Shown here: one piece after another, positions 1 to 8,686 of the stretch | How the letters are laid out: every line of letters starts with the position of its first letter | Position numbering within the stretch: position 1 is the stretch's first letter | NCBI RefSeq assembly: GCF_046719735.1 | Contig: NZ_JAUTWQ010000010.1 | Span: 186,001 to 250,000, forward strand | DNA: 64,000 nt | Origin: Halobacillus_B rhizosphaerae | GTDB lineage: Bacteria > Bacillota > Bacilli > Bacillales > Halobacillaceae | Reading direction: 5' to 3' | The notes under the pieces: model-generated | What the model was told of the DNA's origin: nothing | The model's input: the letters and a program-made list of their open reading frames with translations, nothing else | Database searches by the model: none | Program-made: the position numbers and the translations under genes

Positions 1-1499
1 TTTTGTCTTCCAGTCAGCATTACAACAATGGTGTCCTGGTCTCTCGAGCGAATATCTCTCAAGACCTCCGTGCCGTCCATTCCTGGCATAACCCCATCAA
101 GAAGAACGACGTGTTTTCCATTTGAAGGAATGTTCGCTTGAAGAAATATTTCACCAGTTTTATAGGTGCTGACAATCACTGGTTTTCCAGCAAAGGTTAG
201 TTCTTCAAGGCGGTCAGCGAGCATTTCTCTTATAATAGAATCATCATCTACTATGGAGATGTGGACTTGATCTTCTGTTCCTGTTTCAAGATAGGAATCC
301 AACTCTGGGTTATATTGATTCACTTGTCCTTTTCCTGCTCTTTTACCTTTATAAAGTGCCAAATCCGCCTGTAGTATTAAATCCTCAACCTTTTCCTCTG
401 CATTAAACTCTGTGACTCCGCATGTAAAGCTGATGCGGAAATGTTCACCTTTAGCATGATGTTGGATATTCTTGAATGACTGCAGCACTTCGTTCATTCT
501 TTTCACAGCGTCACGCCCACTAATGCCTGGCATCAACACAATAAATTCTTCTCCTCCATACCTTACAACAGAATCTTCCGCTCTTATATTTCGTTTCAAT
601 TCCTGCGCAAGCTTAATCAAAACCTGATCGCCAATCAGGTGTCCATAAGTATCGTTCACATGCTTAAAATTATCTAAATCAAGCATGACAAGAGAGAAAC
701 TTTCTTTACTACGATAAAATTCTCTCTTTTTATGATTCAGCCAGTCATACAAATAAGTCCGATTAAACGTGTTGGTTAATTGATCTGTAGTAATTTGCTT
801 CTTTAAGGTCTGAATGTGAAATAGTCGATTTCTAATCATGGCATGCAGCACTTTAAAGTTGATAGGTTTTGTCACAAAGTCAAGAGCATGAGTTAGATAA
901 ACTTTCTCGGCCAGTGCCTCTGAACAATCCCCGCTGATGATCATAATTGGAGTTAATATACTCGTGGCGTGCGAGGAGATATGTTTCATAACGTCTAAGC
1001 CTGTGAGACCATTTAAGTGATAATCGATGATCAAGTAATCAGGCTTTTGATCAAAGAACAGCTGCAATGCTCGATCTTGAGTCGTAGCCATCAATACATT
1101 GTATCCAAGTTCTTCCAAATTTTCTCTTAGGAACTGTAAAAATCCTAAATCGTTTTCTAGTATCAATATCGTCGCTCTCTGTTGATCGAGGGTTTTGGAA
1201 GTTAACTCTTTATTTACTGGCCAATCAGTATCTAAATCTATGTATAAAAGAATGGATTGAAGGAACTCCGTCCATTCCTCCTGATTCCATAGTACTAAAG
1301 ACTTCTCCTGCACTAGTTTGCTTAAATGATTTGCCGCATCCGACATCCTGTCTAATCCAATCGAAGCTGCCGTCCCTGTGATGGAATGTAACAGTTTATA
1401 GATCTCTTGTTCTTGAACCCGGTTCCGTGCCGTCCATTCGTGTATCTTTTTTGACAGGTTCGCAAAAAAAAGCTTTTGATATTTTGCATTTTTTTCCAC
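1..1499 (-). CDS. Hpt-REC-GGDEF-REC hybrid response regulator / diguanylate cyclase (C-terminus cut by window edge)
   Basis: About 499 codons are present; the gene runs off the left edge. My translation gives an Hpt-like helical N-terminus (residues 1-75, motif KLLHSITGTA with the phosphorylatable His), a receiver domain (about 95-210, LIIDYH with the phospho-Asp, TKP Lys), a GGDEF domain (about 220-390, active site GGEEF), and a second receiver near the end (IVDDD, LLDGVMPGMDG). An RxxD motif (RAED) lies exactly five residues before GGEEF, matching the product-inhibition I-site, so c-di-GMP synthesis with feedback inhibition is likely. The start is a GTG at 1499-1497 with AGGAG seven bases upstream; an ATG in another frame nearby is a decoy. 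The domain order suggests a phosphorelay-controlled cyclase; no partner kinase is visible here. Confidence 0.85.
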   Translation of the reverse strand, partial: MEKNAKYQKLFFANLSKKIHEWTARNRVQEQEIYKLLHSITGTAASIGLDRMSDAANHLSKLVQEKSLVLWNQEEWTEFLQSILLYIDLDTDWPVNKELTSKTLDQQRATILILENDLGFLQFLRENLEELGYNVLMATTQDRALQLFFDQKPDYLIIDYHLNGLTGLDVMKHISSHATSILTPIMIISGDCSEALAEKVYLTHALDFVTKPINFKVLHAMIRNRLFHIQTLKKQITTDQLTNTFNRTYLYDWLNHKKREFYRSKESFSLVMLDLDNFKHVNDTYGHLIGDQVLIKLAQELKRNIRAEDSVVRYGGEEFIVLMPGISGRDAVKRMNEVLQSFKNIQHHAKGEHFRISFTCGVTEFNAEEKVEDLILQADLALYKGKRAGKGQVNQYNPELDSYLETGTEDQVHISIVDDDSIIREMLADRLEELTFAGKPVIVSTYKTGEIFLQANIPSNGKHVVLLDGVMPGMDGTEVLRDIRSRDQDTIVVMLTGRQ

Positions 1500-1584
1500 A
1501 TTTCCACTCCTATTTTAATACCCATACTTCCTATTCTACTGTTCATTATAATCGTTTTGGAGTGTTTTTTGGTGGAATTCATGT

Positions 1585-1615
1585 AAAAAACCCGCTGCAA
1601 ACTCTCTGCAGCGGG
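1585..1615 (-). terminator. Intrinsic terminator after prfC
   Basis: A nine-base-pair stem (CCCGCTGCA/TGCAGCGGG at 1591-1599 and 1607-1615) is followed on the minus strand by a run of Ts (1585-1590). It lies just downstream of the prfC stop codon. Confidence 0.85.
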
Positions 1616-1625
1616 TAAAAAGTAA

Positions 1626-3209
1626 TTATTCAAAGGCTTGATCGTATTGATTAACTTCAAAAAGATCTGTTACTTCAATATCTGGATTTTTGTCCTTAAA
1701 CCATCGTAAAGAGAAATCATTTTTAAATAATACGAGCGGCTGTCCTTCACGATCCTGAACAAGCATATTCCTCTCGTCAAATAACGATTCATCCACCTGG
1801 TCAGGGTTCAGCCAGCGGGGAATACGCTCTCCCATTGGTGTTAATTCAATTTCCACGTTGTATTCATTTTTCATGCGGTATTCAAATACTTCATATTGAA
1901 GTTCACCAACAGCTCCAATAATGTAATCTTCAAAACGATACCGTTTAAACAGCTGGATAGCACCTTCTTGAACAAGCTGTTCCAGTCCTTTTTTGAACTG
2001 CTTAGATTTCATTACATTTTTCGCTGTAACTTTTTTAAACAGCTCTGGAGGGAACTGTGGAAGCTCGTCATATTGAAAATTCTGCTTGCCAGTGACAATA
2101 GTATCACCGATTCGATATACGTTCGGATCGTAAATCCCAATAATATCTCCCGCATACCCTTCTTCTACCGTTCCTCTGGAGGAAGCTACAAACTGCTGAG
2201 ACTGGGCCAGTTTAAAGGTTTTTCCAGTTCGGGACAGAGTTACATTCATGCCGCGCTCAAACTTACCAGAACAAATGCGGACAAAGGCAATACGGTCTCT
2301 ATGCTGGGGATTCATATTGGCTTGAATTTTAAAAATAAACCCTGAAAATTCCTCGTGCTCCGGTGAAACGATTCCTTCAGTAGACCTTCTCGGTGCCGGC
2401 TGAGGGGCCATATCTATAAACGTATTAAAAAAGGTTTCTACACCGAATGGAGCAAGTGCACTCCCGAAGAATACGGGAGTTTGATCGCCTTTCATCACCT
2501 TATCCATATCAAAGGTATCTCCCGCTTCATCTAGTAAAAGCATTTCGTCCTCTGCCTCTTGGAAGGTGGCGTTTTCTTTAATTTCAGGCCTTTGATCCAG
2601 ATCTTTGTAGGGAATATACTCTTCCTTCTCGTTTCCTGTGTAGTGCACAAAATGTTCTTGATTTCGGTCAAACACGCCGAGGAATCTTTTCCCCATTCCT
2701 GCGGGCCACGTCATAGGAAAAGTTTCGATGTCCAATGTCTGTTCAATTTCTTCCATTAAATCAAATGGCTCTCTTCCTTCACGGTCCATTTTATTAATAA
2801 ATGTGAAGATAGGAATACCGCGCATTTTACACACTTTAAATAATTTGATGGTCTGGGCTTCTATTCCTTTTGTTCCATCGATTACCATGACCACGCTGTC
2901 AACAGCTGTCAGCGTGCGGTACGTATCTTCACTGAAATCTTCGTGACCTGGGGTGTCCAGGATATTGACCTGGTAATCTTTATAAGGAAAGTTCATGACA
3001 CTGGACGTTACTGAAATTCCGCGCTGCTTCTCAATTTCCATCCAGTCAGAAGTCGCAAACTTGCCAGATTTCTTCCCTTTAACCGTTCCAGCAGAACGAA
3101 TCAAGTTCCCAAATAACAACATTTTTTCCGTCATCGTCGTTTTCCCGGCATCCGGGTGCGAAATAATTGCAAAGGTTCGACGTTTTTTCATTTCTTCTAA
3201 ATAATTCAT
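1626..3209 (-). CDS. prfC: Peptide chain release factor 3 (RF3)
   Basis: A GTPase of about 527 residues that recycles RF1/RF2 from the ribosome after termination. Visible motifs are the P-loop SHPDAGKTT near the N-terminus, the switch region RGISVTSS, the G3 motif DTPGHEDF and the G4 motif NKMD, followed by EF-Tu-like domain II and the RF3-specific C-terminal domain; length fits the family. Two in-frame ATGs lie two codons apart: the first (3215) is only two bases from the GGAGG, while the second (3209, MNYLEEM) has eight bases of spacing and is preferred. It is a single-gene unit with its own terminator and a leader containing a possible attenuator. Confidence 0.95.
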   Translation of the reverse strand: MNYLEEMKKRRTFAIISHPDAGKTTMTEKMLLFGNLIRSAGTVKGKKSGKFATSDWMEIEKQRGISVTSSVMNFPYKDYQVNILDTPGHEDFSEDTYRTLTAVDSVVMVIDGTKGIEAQTIKLFKVCKMRGIPIFTFINKMDREGREPFDLMEEIEQTLDIETFPMTWPAGMGKRFLGVFDRNQEHFVHYTGNEKEEYIPYKDLDQRPEIKENATFQEAEDEMLLLDEAGDTFDMDKVMKGDQTPVFFGSALAPFGVETFFNTFIDMAPQPAPRRSTEGIVSPEHEEFSGFIFKIQANMNPQHRDRIAFVRICSGKFERGMNVTLSRTGKTFKLAQSQQFVASSRGTVEEGYAGDIIGIYDPNVYRIGDTIVTGKQNFQYDELPQFPPELFKKVTAKNVMKSKQFKKGLEQLVQEGAIQLFKRYRFEDYIIGAVGELQYEVFEYRMKNEYNVEIELTPMGERIPRWLNPDQVDESLFDERNMLVQDREGQPLVLFKNDFSLRWFKDKNPDIEVTDLFEVNQYDQAFE

Positions 3210-3293
3210 CGCCATATCCTCCAGTACTTATATTCAGTTGGCTGTAAAGTCATTCAGGCAGGATATACGTATCACATTGGCCGATTCACTCCA

Positions 3294-3321
3294 TAAAAAA
3301 GCCGCTCACTCTAAGAGCGGC
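3294..3321 (-). terminator. Terminator-like hairpin in the prfC leader
   Basis: GCCGCTC (3301-3307) pairs with GAGCGGC (3315-3321) around a seven-base loop, and the minus strand continues into six Ts (3295-3300). It lies about 85 bases before the prfC start codon, so it could be an attenuator for prfC or the 3' end of a separate small RNA. Confidence 0.65.
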
Positions 3322-3405
3322 CTGCCAGATTTATAAAAAACTTCTACCTTGAAAGGTAGCACAACCACCCGCGAAAATCAATCCTCCCCTGTCTCCATCT
3401 CCTTT
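3294..3405 (-). ncRNA. Possible small structured RNA or regulatory leader upstream of prfC
   Basis: On the minus strand a GC-richer island (about 3322-3405) precedes the terminator hairpin and contains a second perfect hairpin (CTACCTT-GA-AAGGTAG, 3344-3359). The surrounding intergenic DNA is AT-rich. I could not match it to a riboswitch, T-box, SRP RNA or 6S consensus. The 5' end and promoter are not defined; the coordinates are only the structured part. Confidence 0.35.
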
Positions 3406-3507
3406 TATTGGATAAGTACACCATAAGAAATGGATACTATAAACAGGTATAAAAAAATACTTTCTAAAACTAGTCCGTTTTATAGGAAGATAAACAAGCC
3501 CTTAACC

Positions 3508-3516
3508 TGTTATAAT
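3508..3516 (+). promoter_or_regulatory. Extended -10 promoter of the SNF2 helicase gene
   Basis: TG-T-TATAAT is a perfect extended -10 element; no convincing -35 box is seen. It overlaps the first in-frame ATG (3515) of the downstream frame, so translation cannot start there. Confidence 0.6.
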
Positions 3517-3544
3517 GAAAAAAAAGATAGTAAGGATGCCAGTT

Positions 3545-6500
3545 ATGCAGTCATATTTATTACAACCGAATGATATTAAGAAAATTACAGGACCTACATT
3601 TTATCAGCGCGGCAAGCAGTATTATGAATCAGGGAAAGTCTATGGACTCGCCCATAACAGCGCCATTCGTTCCTGGCGGGCTGTAGTGACAGGCACTCAC
3701 GATTATGAAGTGCGCGTTTTCTTTTTTGAAGATGATGATTTGGAAGCCACCTGTGAATGTCCTGCTTATGAAAGCTATTACAGCTGCAAACACGTAGCGG
3801 CGGTTCTTATTGCGATCCGAGAATGGGCGATTAAAGATGCAGCCCCTGCCTCTAGTGAGCCATCCATTTCAACGTCTAGAGTGATGACTACACATGATCG
3901 TTTATTTACTTCCCGACTTTATGAATCTTTCCGGCAAAAACGTGAAAACCGTTATAGTGGACAGGGGAAGAAAACATTAAATATCGAATATATCCTCCAT
4001 ATTCAAACCTTATTAGGTTCCAAAAATCTTGGACTGGAACTGAAACTTGGAGAAAACTATTCCTATGTCATTAAAAACATTCGAGAACTGCTGGAGCATG
4101 TCCAGCAGCAGAAACCATACCGCTTTTCTAAAAAGTTCAGCTATGACCCGGCAGAGCATCAGCTGTCCCCAGAAGATAGCGCAATCTTCCAGCTGCTCTA
4201 TCAGGCACATGAACAGGAGCTATTCTATGATCGGCACTGGAATCAATCCGACCATAAGATATTGCCAATTCCTCCAGCGTCCGCTCGGGAATTACTGCCT
4301 AAGCTTGCGGAACAGTCGTGCAGTGTAATGAATCGAGGCAGTTATGAAGGAAAAGTTAATCTTCATCCTGATTTTCCTGAACTTGCTTTTTACATTTCTG
4401 AAGAGCGGGGGCACTTTCATATGCACATGAATAAGTTAAAGAGCTTTGATTACCTAAGCCCTTATCACCTGTTATATAAAGAAGGCTCTTTCTATCCGGT
4501 AGACCGTGAAAAAGAGGAGGTTATTCGGACGCTCACCTCTCTGTTACCGTATAATTCAAATGGAAACCATACGGTGAGCCACGAAGACATGCAAGGCGTT
4601 GTCTCCCATGTACTTCCTGAGTTAGAGACCATCGCCACCATCGAGCTGGATGAAGCCGCTCAGAAAAAGATTATCCAGGAAGATCTTCAAGCAGAAATCT
4701 ACTTGGATTACAGCAGCTGGACGCTTACCATTGAGGTGAAATTTAAATATGGGGACTCCCTCATTAATCCTTTTAAGGAGAGGGAACAGCAGCAGCTGAT
4801 CATAAAAAGAGATACAGAAATCGAGCAAGCCATCATTCAAATTATTGAGGATGCTGAATTTAGATTTGATGGAGAAATTGTTTATATCGAGGATGAAGAG
4901 GTCCTTGACGAATTCATGAGCGAATTTCTCCCTCGGCTGCAGGAATTAGCCAACGTTTATTTATCCTCCTCCATGAGAAATATGCTGAATCAGCAGGAGC
5001 GCGCTTTAAAACCAATGATTGAAATTGAACAGGACGGAAGCTGGCTGGATATCAGCTTCGGCATTGATGGGATTAGTTCCAATGATGTAACCGAGGCCAT
5101 GAAAGCAGCGATCGAACGAAAACGATATTACCGCTTATCAGATGGTACGTTATTGTCCCTCACTACAGATTCATTTGAGAAATTCCAGCAGCTGGCATCA
5201 GAACTTGATTTAACGGCAGGAGATATTGATAACGAAACGGTAAAAGTCTCTCAAGCTCGCAGTCTTCAAGTGGATCATGTGCTGAATCCAGGAAAAGAAG
5301 AGCGTAATGAGAAATTCTCTGAGCTCGTTACCCATTTACAGTCTCCACAGACGTTTAATATTGATCCGCCTGAAGGATTGATGGCGGAGCTTCGGCCCTA
5401 TCAGTTGACGGGATTCCGATGGATGAAAACACTTGCCACTTATCAGTTAGGCGGTGTGCTTGCTGATGACATGGGACTTGGAAAAACGCTTCAAACCATC
5501 AGTTTCTTATTGTATGAGAAAGAGAATGGAGGATTACAAAATCCAGTCCTCATTGTCGCCCCTTCCTCGCTTATTTATAATTGGCGAAAAGAAGTAGAAA
5601 AGTTTGCCCCGGATTTATCAGCCACCGTTATAACCGGCGATAAGTTCTCACGTGAGGAAGCGGTAAACGAAGCAAAAAACAGCGATTTATGGATTACTTC
5701 TTATCCGCTGTTACGTCAGGATGAATCGTTGTATAAAGACCAAAGATTCCATTCTTTAATTCTAGATGAAGCGCAAGCCATTAAAAATGAAACAACGAAG
5801 ACCGCTGCAGCAGCCAGAAACATTAAAGCCAAGCATCGTTTTGCATTAAGCGGCACACCGATTGAGAACTCACTAAACGAGCTATGGTCTTTATTCAGAA
5901 CAATTATGCCTGGCTTTTACAGCAGTAAAAAGAAGTTTCTGCAATTAAAACCTGAGAAATTAGCACGAATGACTCGTCCTTTTATATTAAGAAGAATGAA
6001 GACTGAAGTGCTAAAAGAGCTGCCTGATAAAATTGAAACGGTTCAATATTCAGAGCTGACGCGTACCCAGAAAGAAGTCTATTTAGCTTATTTGGAGAAG
6101 ATTCAACACGATATTCAGGAAACCATCGCTGTTAAAGGGATCCAGCGAGGCAAGCTGGAAATCTTAGCCGGCCTGACTAGACTGCGGCAAATATGCTGCC
6201 ACCCTTCGCTTTTCCTTGAAAATTATGAAGGCTATTCTGGAAAGCTTGAACAGCTGAAAGAACTTAGTCAAGAACTAAAAGAAGGCGGTCACCGCATGCT
6301 GATTTTCTCTCAATTTTCAAGTATGCTGAAGATTCTGCACGAACAATTATCGGCGGAAGGACTTGACAGCTTCTATTTAGACGGAAGGACTAAATCAGAT
6401 CAGAGAATGGATATGGTTGAACGATTTAACCAAGGGGAAAAAGAAGCCTTCTTTATTTCATTAAAGGCAGGTGGAACCGGCCTCAACCTTACCGGGGCTG

Positions 6501-6745
6501 ATACTGTCATTCTCTATGATTTATGGTGGAACCCAGCCATTGAAGAGCAAGCAGCAGGACGTGCTCACAGAATTGGCCAGGAAAAAGTCGTCCAAGTGAT
6601 ACGGATGATTTCTGAGGGCACCATTGAAGAGCGGATTTATCAGCTGCAGCAAAAGAAAAAAGATCTCGTTAATCAAATTATTCAGCCGGGTGAATCTATG
6701 CTGACTTCCTTGACAGAAGAAGAGCTTCAAGAATTGATTTATTAA
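3545..6745 (+). CDS. SWIM zinc-finger SNF2-family DEAD/H helicase
   Basis: A protein of about 1066 residues predicted to be an ATP-dependent DNA translocase (RapA/Swi2-like, related to B. subtilis YwqA). The N-terminus has a SWIM zinc finger (CEC ... CKH, about residues 70-82), followed by a long SNF2-associated region. The helicase core begins near residue 630: Walker A DDMGLGKT (about 640), motif II LDEAQ (about 740), SGTPIENS, and motif VI AGRAHRIGQ (about 1000). I place the start at ATG 3545, with AAGGA eight bases upstream, because the earlier ATG at 3515 lies inside the -10 box. Its target is unknown. It is a single gene, convergent with ctaA. Confidence 0.9.
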   Translation: MQSYLLQPNDIKKITGPTFYQRGKQYYESGKVYGLAHNSAIRSWRAVVTGTHDYEVRVFFFEDDDLEATCECPAYESYYSCKHVAAVLIAIREWAIKDAAPASSEPSISTSRVMTTHDRLFTSRLYESFRQKRENRYSGQGKKTLNIEYILHIQTLLGSKNLGLELKLGENYSYVIKNIRELLEHVQQQKPYRFSKKFSYDPAEHQLSPEDSAIFQLLYQAHEQELFYDRHWNQSDHKILPIPPASARELLPKLAEQSCSVMNRGSYEGKVNLHPDFPELAFYISEERGHFHMHMNKLKSFDYLSPYHLLYKEGSFYPVDREKEEVIRTLTSLLPYNSNGNHTVSHEDMQGVVSHVLPELETIATIELDEAAQKKIIQEDLQAEIYLDYSSWTLTIEVKFKYGDSLINPFKEREQQQLIIKRDTEIEQAIIQIIEDAEFRFDGEIVYIEDEEVLDEFMSEFLPRLQELANVYLSSSMRNMLNQQERALKPMIEIEQDGSWLDISFGIDGISSNDVTEAMKAAIERKRYYRLSDGTLLSLTTDSFEKFQQLASELDLTAGDIDNETVKVSQARSLQVDHVLNPGKEERNEKFSELVTHLQSPQTFNIDPPEGLMAELRPYQLTGFRWMKTLATYQLGGVLADDMGLGKTLQTISFLLYEKENGGLQNPVLIVAPSSLIYNWRKEVEKFAPDLSATVITGDKFSREEAVNEAKNSDLWITSYPLLRQDESLYKDQRFHSLILDEAQAIKNETTKTAAAARNIKAKHRFALSGTPIENSLNELWSLFRTIMPGFYSSKKKFLQLKPEKLARMTRPFILRRMKTEVLKELPDKIETVQYSELTRTQKEVYLAYLEKIQHDIQETIAVKGIQRGKLEILAGLTRLRQICCHPSLFLENYEGYSGKLEQLKELSQELKEGGHRMLIFSQFSSMLKILHEQLSAEGLDSFYLDGRTKSDQRMDMVERFNQGEKEAFFISLKAGGTGLNLTGADTVILYDLWWNPAIEEQAAGRAHRIGQEKVVQVIRMISEGTIEERIYQLQQKKKDLVNQIIQPGESMLTSLTEEELQELIY

Positions 6746-6765
6746 ATCGCATAAAGGTAAATGAC

Positions 6766-6800
6766 GTGCCCACGGAAAGCGGATTCCGTGGACGAAGCGC
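6766..6800. repeat. Short dispersed-repeat fragment with inverted repeat
   Basis: CCACGGAA (6770-6777) and TTCCGTGG (6784-6791) flank AGCGGA. The GGAAAGCGGA core resembles the element near 38.1 kb, so this looks like a truncated copy of a dispersed Bacillaceae intergenic repeat. Confidence 0.4.
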
Positions 6801-6819
6801 CATTATGGATCACCGCACT

Positions 6820-6861
6820 AAGAACCCCCCAGCCATTATTATTAATGGCTGGGGGGTTCTT
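6820..6861. terminator. Bidirectional terminator between helicase gene and ctaA
   Basis: A perfect 17-base-pair stem (6820-6836 with 6845-6861) has a TATTATTA loop and a C6/G6 core. It lies between convergent genes. The T-tract is weak on both strands. Confidence 0.75.
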
Positions 6862-6891
6862 ATGAATATCATTTTTTGTTTTATTGCAATA

Positions 6892-7773
6892 TCACAGCGG
6901 GTTTTTTTGCTGCTTAAACCAGTAGCTTCCCATAATAGACCCACCAATGACCATCGTAATCGTAGAAATGATCATATGGATCGATGAAGCAAGAATGATG
7001 TTACCTGTGATGACTATCACAAAGCCGACCACCGCGTTCAGTATAATACTAATAAAGTATAGCCATGCCAAAGTTACATGGTAGCCAAATTTGGACGCAT
7101 AGATCACAAACCATAGCGCGGCAACAAAAATCACGACGGTTGCAACCCAGTGAAGAGAGTAGATCATGTTGGCCATATTTTCATTAGTGACCAAGTACTC
7201 TACAGCAGGAATGTCCATCATTACATTACTAGCGCGGCTGTGTTTAAAGAAGGCACCTAGAATAATTTGGACTAAATAAAGAAGATAGCCAACCATAAAT
7301 GCTTTGTAGCTCATGGAAACTTTTTCTCTTTCCATTTGAGAAAAGCTAGTCTGCCGCTCATGTAAACTATACGTAAGCAATACTAAATCAAGAAGCAGTG
7401 CCTGGCTGAACGTAACATCAAAAGTCGTAAAGCCCGGAGGAGTGCCTAACAAAACATTAAACCCACCAACCAGTGATTGAAGAACCAAAAGCACTAAACT
7501 CAATACGGAAAGAATTAATACCGAACGCCGCTTGCGGTACTTGTAAAGAGCACCGGCAGCGTTAATGACGGTTAGAAAAACTAGAAGCGGCACCATCAGA
7601 CGGTGCGAATATTCAATAATCATACGGTAATTCGTAAAGTTCGGAAAAACCGATCCTTTACAGACAGGCCACGTTGTTCCACAAGCATCACCGGAATTAG
7701 TAGCTACCACTACATTCCCCAGTATAAGTGCCAGAAACGTAACGAAGGTTGTCAAAATAGAAAATTTCTTCAT
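6892..7773 (-). CDS. ctaA: Heme A synthase CtaA
   Basis: A 293-residue integral membrane protein with eight hydrophobic segments that oxidises the C8 methyl of heme O to the formyl of heme A for cytochrome aa3 oxidase. Family hallmarks are a first transmembrane helix, the extracytoplasmic Cys pair (DACGTTWPVCKG), the EYSHR motif with conserved Glu and heme-ligating His, and further His residues in later helices (LHW, IHMI). Length matches the Bacillus family. ATG start with AAGGG seven bases upstream. In Bacillus ctaA is usually divergent from ctaB; here a HAD-family gene occupies that position and ctaB is not seen. Confidence 0.93.
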   Translation of the reverse strand: MKKFSILTTFVTFLALILGNVVVATNSGDACGTTWPVCKGSVFPNFTNYRMIIEYSHRLMVPLLVFLTVINAAGALYKYRKRRSVLILSVLSLVLLVLQSLVGGFNVLLGTPPGFTTFDVTFSQALLLDLVLLTYSLHERQTSFSQMEREKVSMSYKAFMVGYLLYLVQIILGAFFKHSRASNVMMDIPAVEYLVTNENMANMIYSLHWVATVVIFVAALWFVIYASKFGYHVTLAWLYFISIILNAVVGFVIVITGNIILASSIHMIISTITMVIGGSIMGSYWFKQQKNPL

Positions 7774-7951
7774 GGTCTTACCCTTTCTCTATTTAAAATA
7801 ACGATTAATCTTAGCATCTCCATACCAAATCATATCATGAAAACTAAACAATAGAGAACGGAAAAGATAAAACATCCCCATGAACTTTTTGTGAACATGT
7901 CGAATCTTGTCGACTCCAGAGACTCTTGTCCCCTTTCTTTCCAGGGCGTTT

Positions 7952-7977
7952 GTTTATAAAAGAAAGATAAGGGGAAC
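7952..7977 (+). promoter_or_regulatory. Sigma-B-like promoter for the HAD gene
   Basis: GTTTAT (7952-7957), a 14-base spacer and GGGAAC (7972-7977) fit the general-stress sigma-B consensus (GTTTWW-N12-15-GGGWAW) except for the final base. The start codon lies about 30 bases downstream. Confidence 0.45.
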
Positions 7978-8005
7978 CCGCAACTGGAAAGGAGAGTGGT
8001 GATTT

Positions 8006-8656
8006 ATGAGCTACAAAGCTTATGTATTTGATGCTTATGGAACTTTATTTGATGTCCATTCCGTAAAAGACAAAATTCATGAGATATTCCCAGATAAAAG
8101 CGAAGTCATTAGTCAGGAATGGCGAAGCAGGCAAATTCATTATTTTCTCGTGAGGCAATTAATTCAAGGGTACGAGCCCTTTGATAAAATCACCCGGTGG
8201 GCTCTGTTGGACGCGCTTGCTTATAGCGGCGAAGAGGCTGAAAAAGAAACCGTTACAACGCTGATGAAGCAATACGAAAAACTGACTCCCTATAAGGAAG
8301 TCTCCACTCTAGCTAAAAAGCATGCTGAAAAAAAGTTCACCATCTTCTCTAATGGAACTCGCGATATGCTGGAGCCCTTGTTAAGATATAATCAGCTAAC
8401 TCAAATGTTTGGGTTACTAAGTGCAAATGATCAACAAATATTCAAACCCCACCCTAAAGCTTATCAATATGCTCAAGATGAACTCGGCGAAAAGAAAGAT
8501 GAAATTCTATTTTTCTCAAGCAATCCCTGGGATATTGCCGGAGCTGCTCAATTCGGGTTTCATACAGCTTGGGTAAACCGAAGTCAAATGAAATGGCCGG
8601 AGCTTGGTTCTCAACCGGATTATATTATTCAGAACCTTAATGAACTACCAGACTGA
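8006..8656 (+). CDS. HAD superfamily hydrolase, haloacid dehalogenase type II-like
   Basis: A 216-residue cytoplasmic hydrolase. Motif I FDAYGTLFDV carries the nucleophilic Asp and the aromatic residues typical of (S)-2-haloacid dehalogenases. A Ser/Asn motif (SNGT), a KPHP motif with conserved Lys, and the motif SSNPWDIAGA follow. Such enzymes hydrolyse 2-haloacids or act as phosphatases; the substrate cannot be told from sequence. ATG start with GGAAAGGAG upstream. The sigma-B-like promoter suggests stress induction (inference). Confidence 0.85.
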   Translation: MSYKAYVFDAYGTLFDVHSVKDKIHEIFPDKSEVISQEWRSRQIHYFLVRQLIQGYEPFDKITRWALLDALAYSGEEAEKETVTTLMKQYEKLTPYKEVSTLAKKHAEKKFTIFSNGTRDMLEPLLRYNQLTQMFGLLSANDQQIFKPHPKAYQYAQDELGEKKDEILFFSSNPWDIAGAAQFGFHTAWVNRSQMKWPELGSQPDYIIQNLNELPD

Positions 8657-8660
8657 TCAA

Positions 8661-8686
8661 AAATGGATGGCACATGCCATCCATTT
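8661..8686. terminator. Bidirectional terminator
   Basis: ATGGATGGCA (8663-8672) pairs with TGCCATCCAT (8675-8684), with flanking A and T stretches on either side. It ends the HAD gene and overlaps the stop of the convergent cyclase gene. Confidence 0.7.

Noticed and set aside
1427..1660. Open frames on both strands over the cyclase N-terminus
   Set aside because: They lie in other frames over the GTG-started Hpt domain and the prfC terminator, and lack ribosome binding sites.
3322..3405. T-box or other known riboswitch before prfC
   Set aside because: A GGGTGGT-like stretch is on the minus strand, but the T-box core GGGTGGNACCGCG and a specifier stem are absent.
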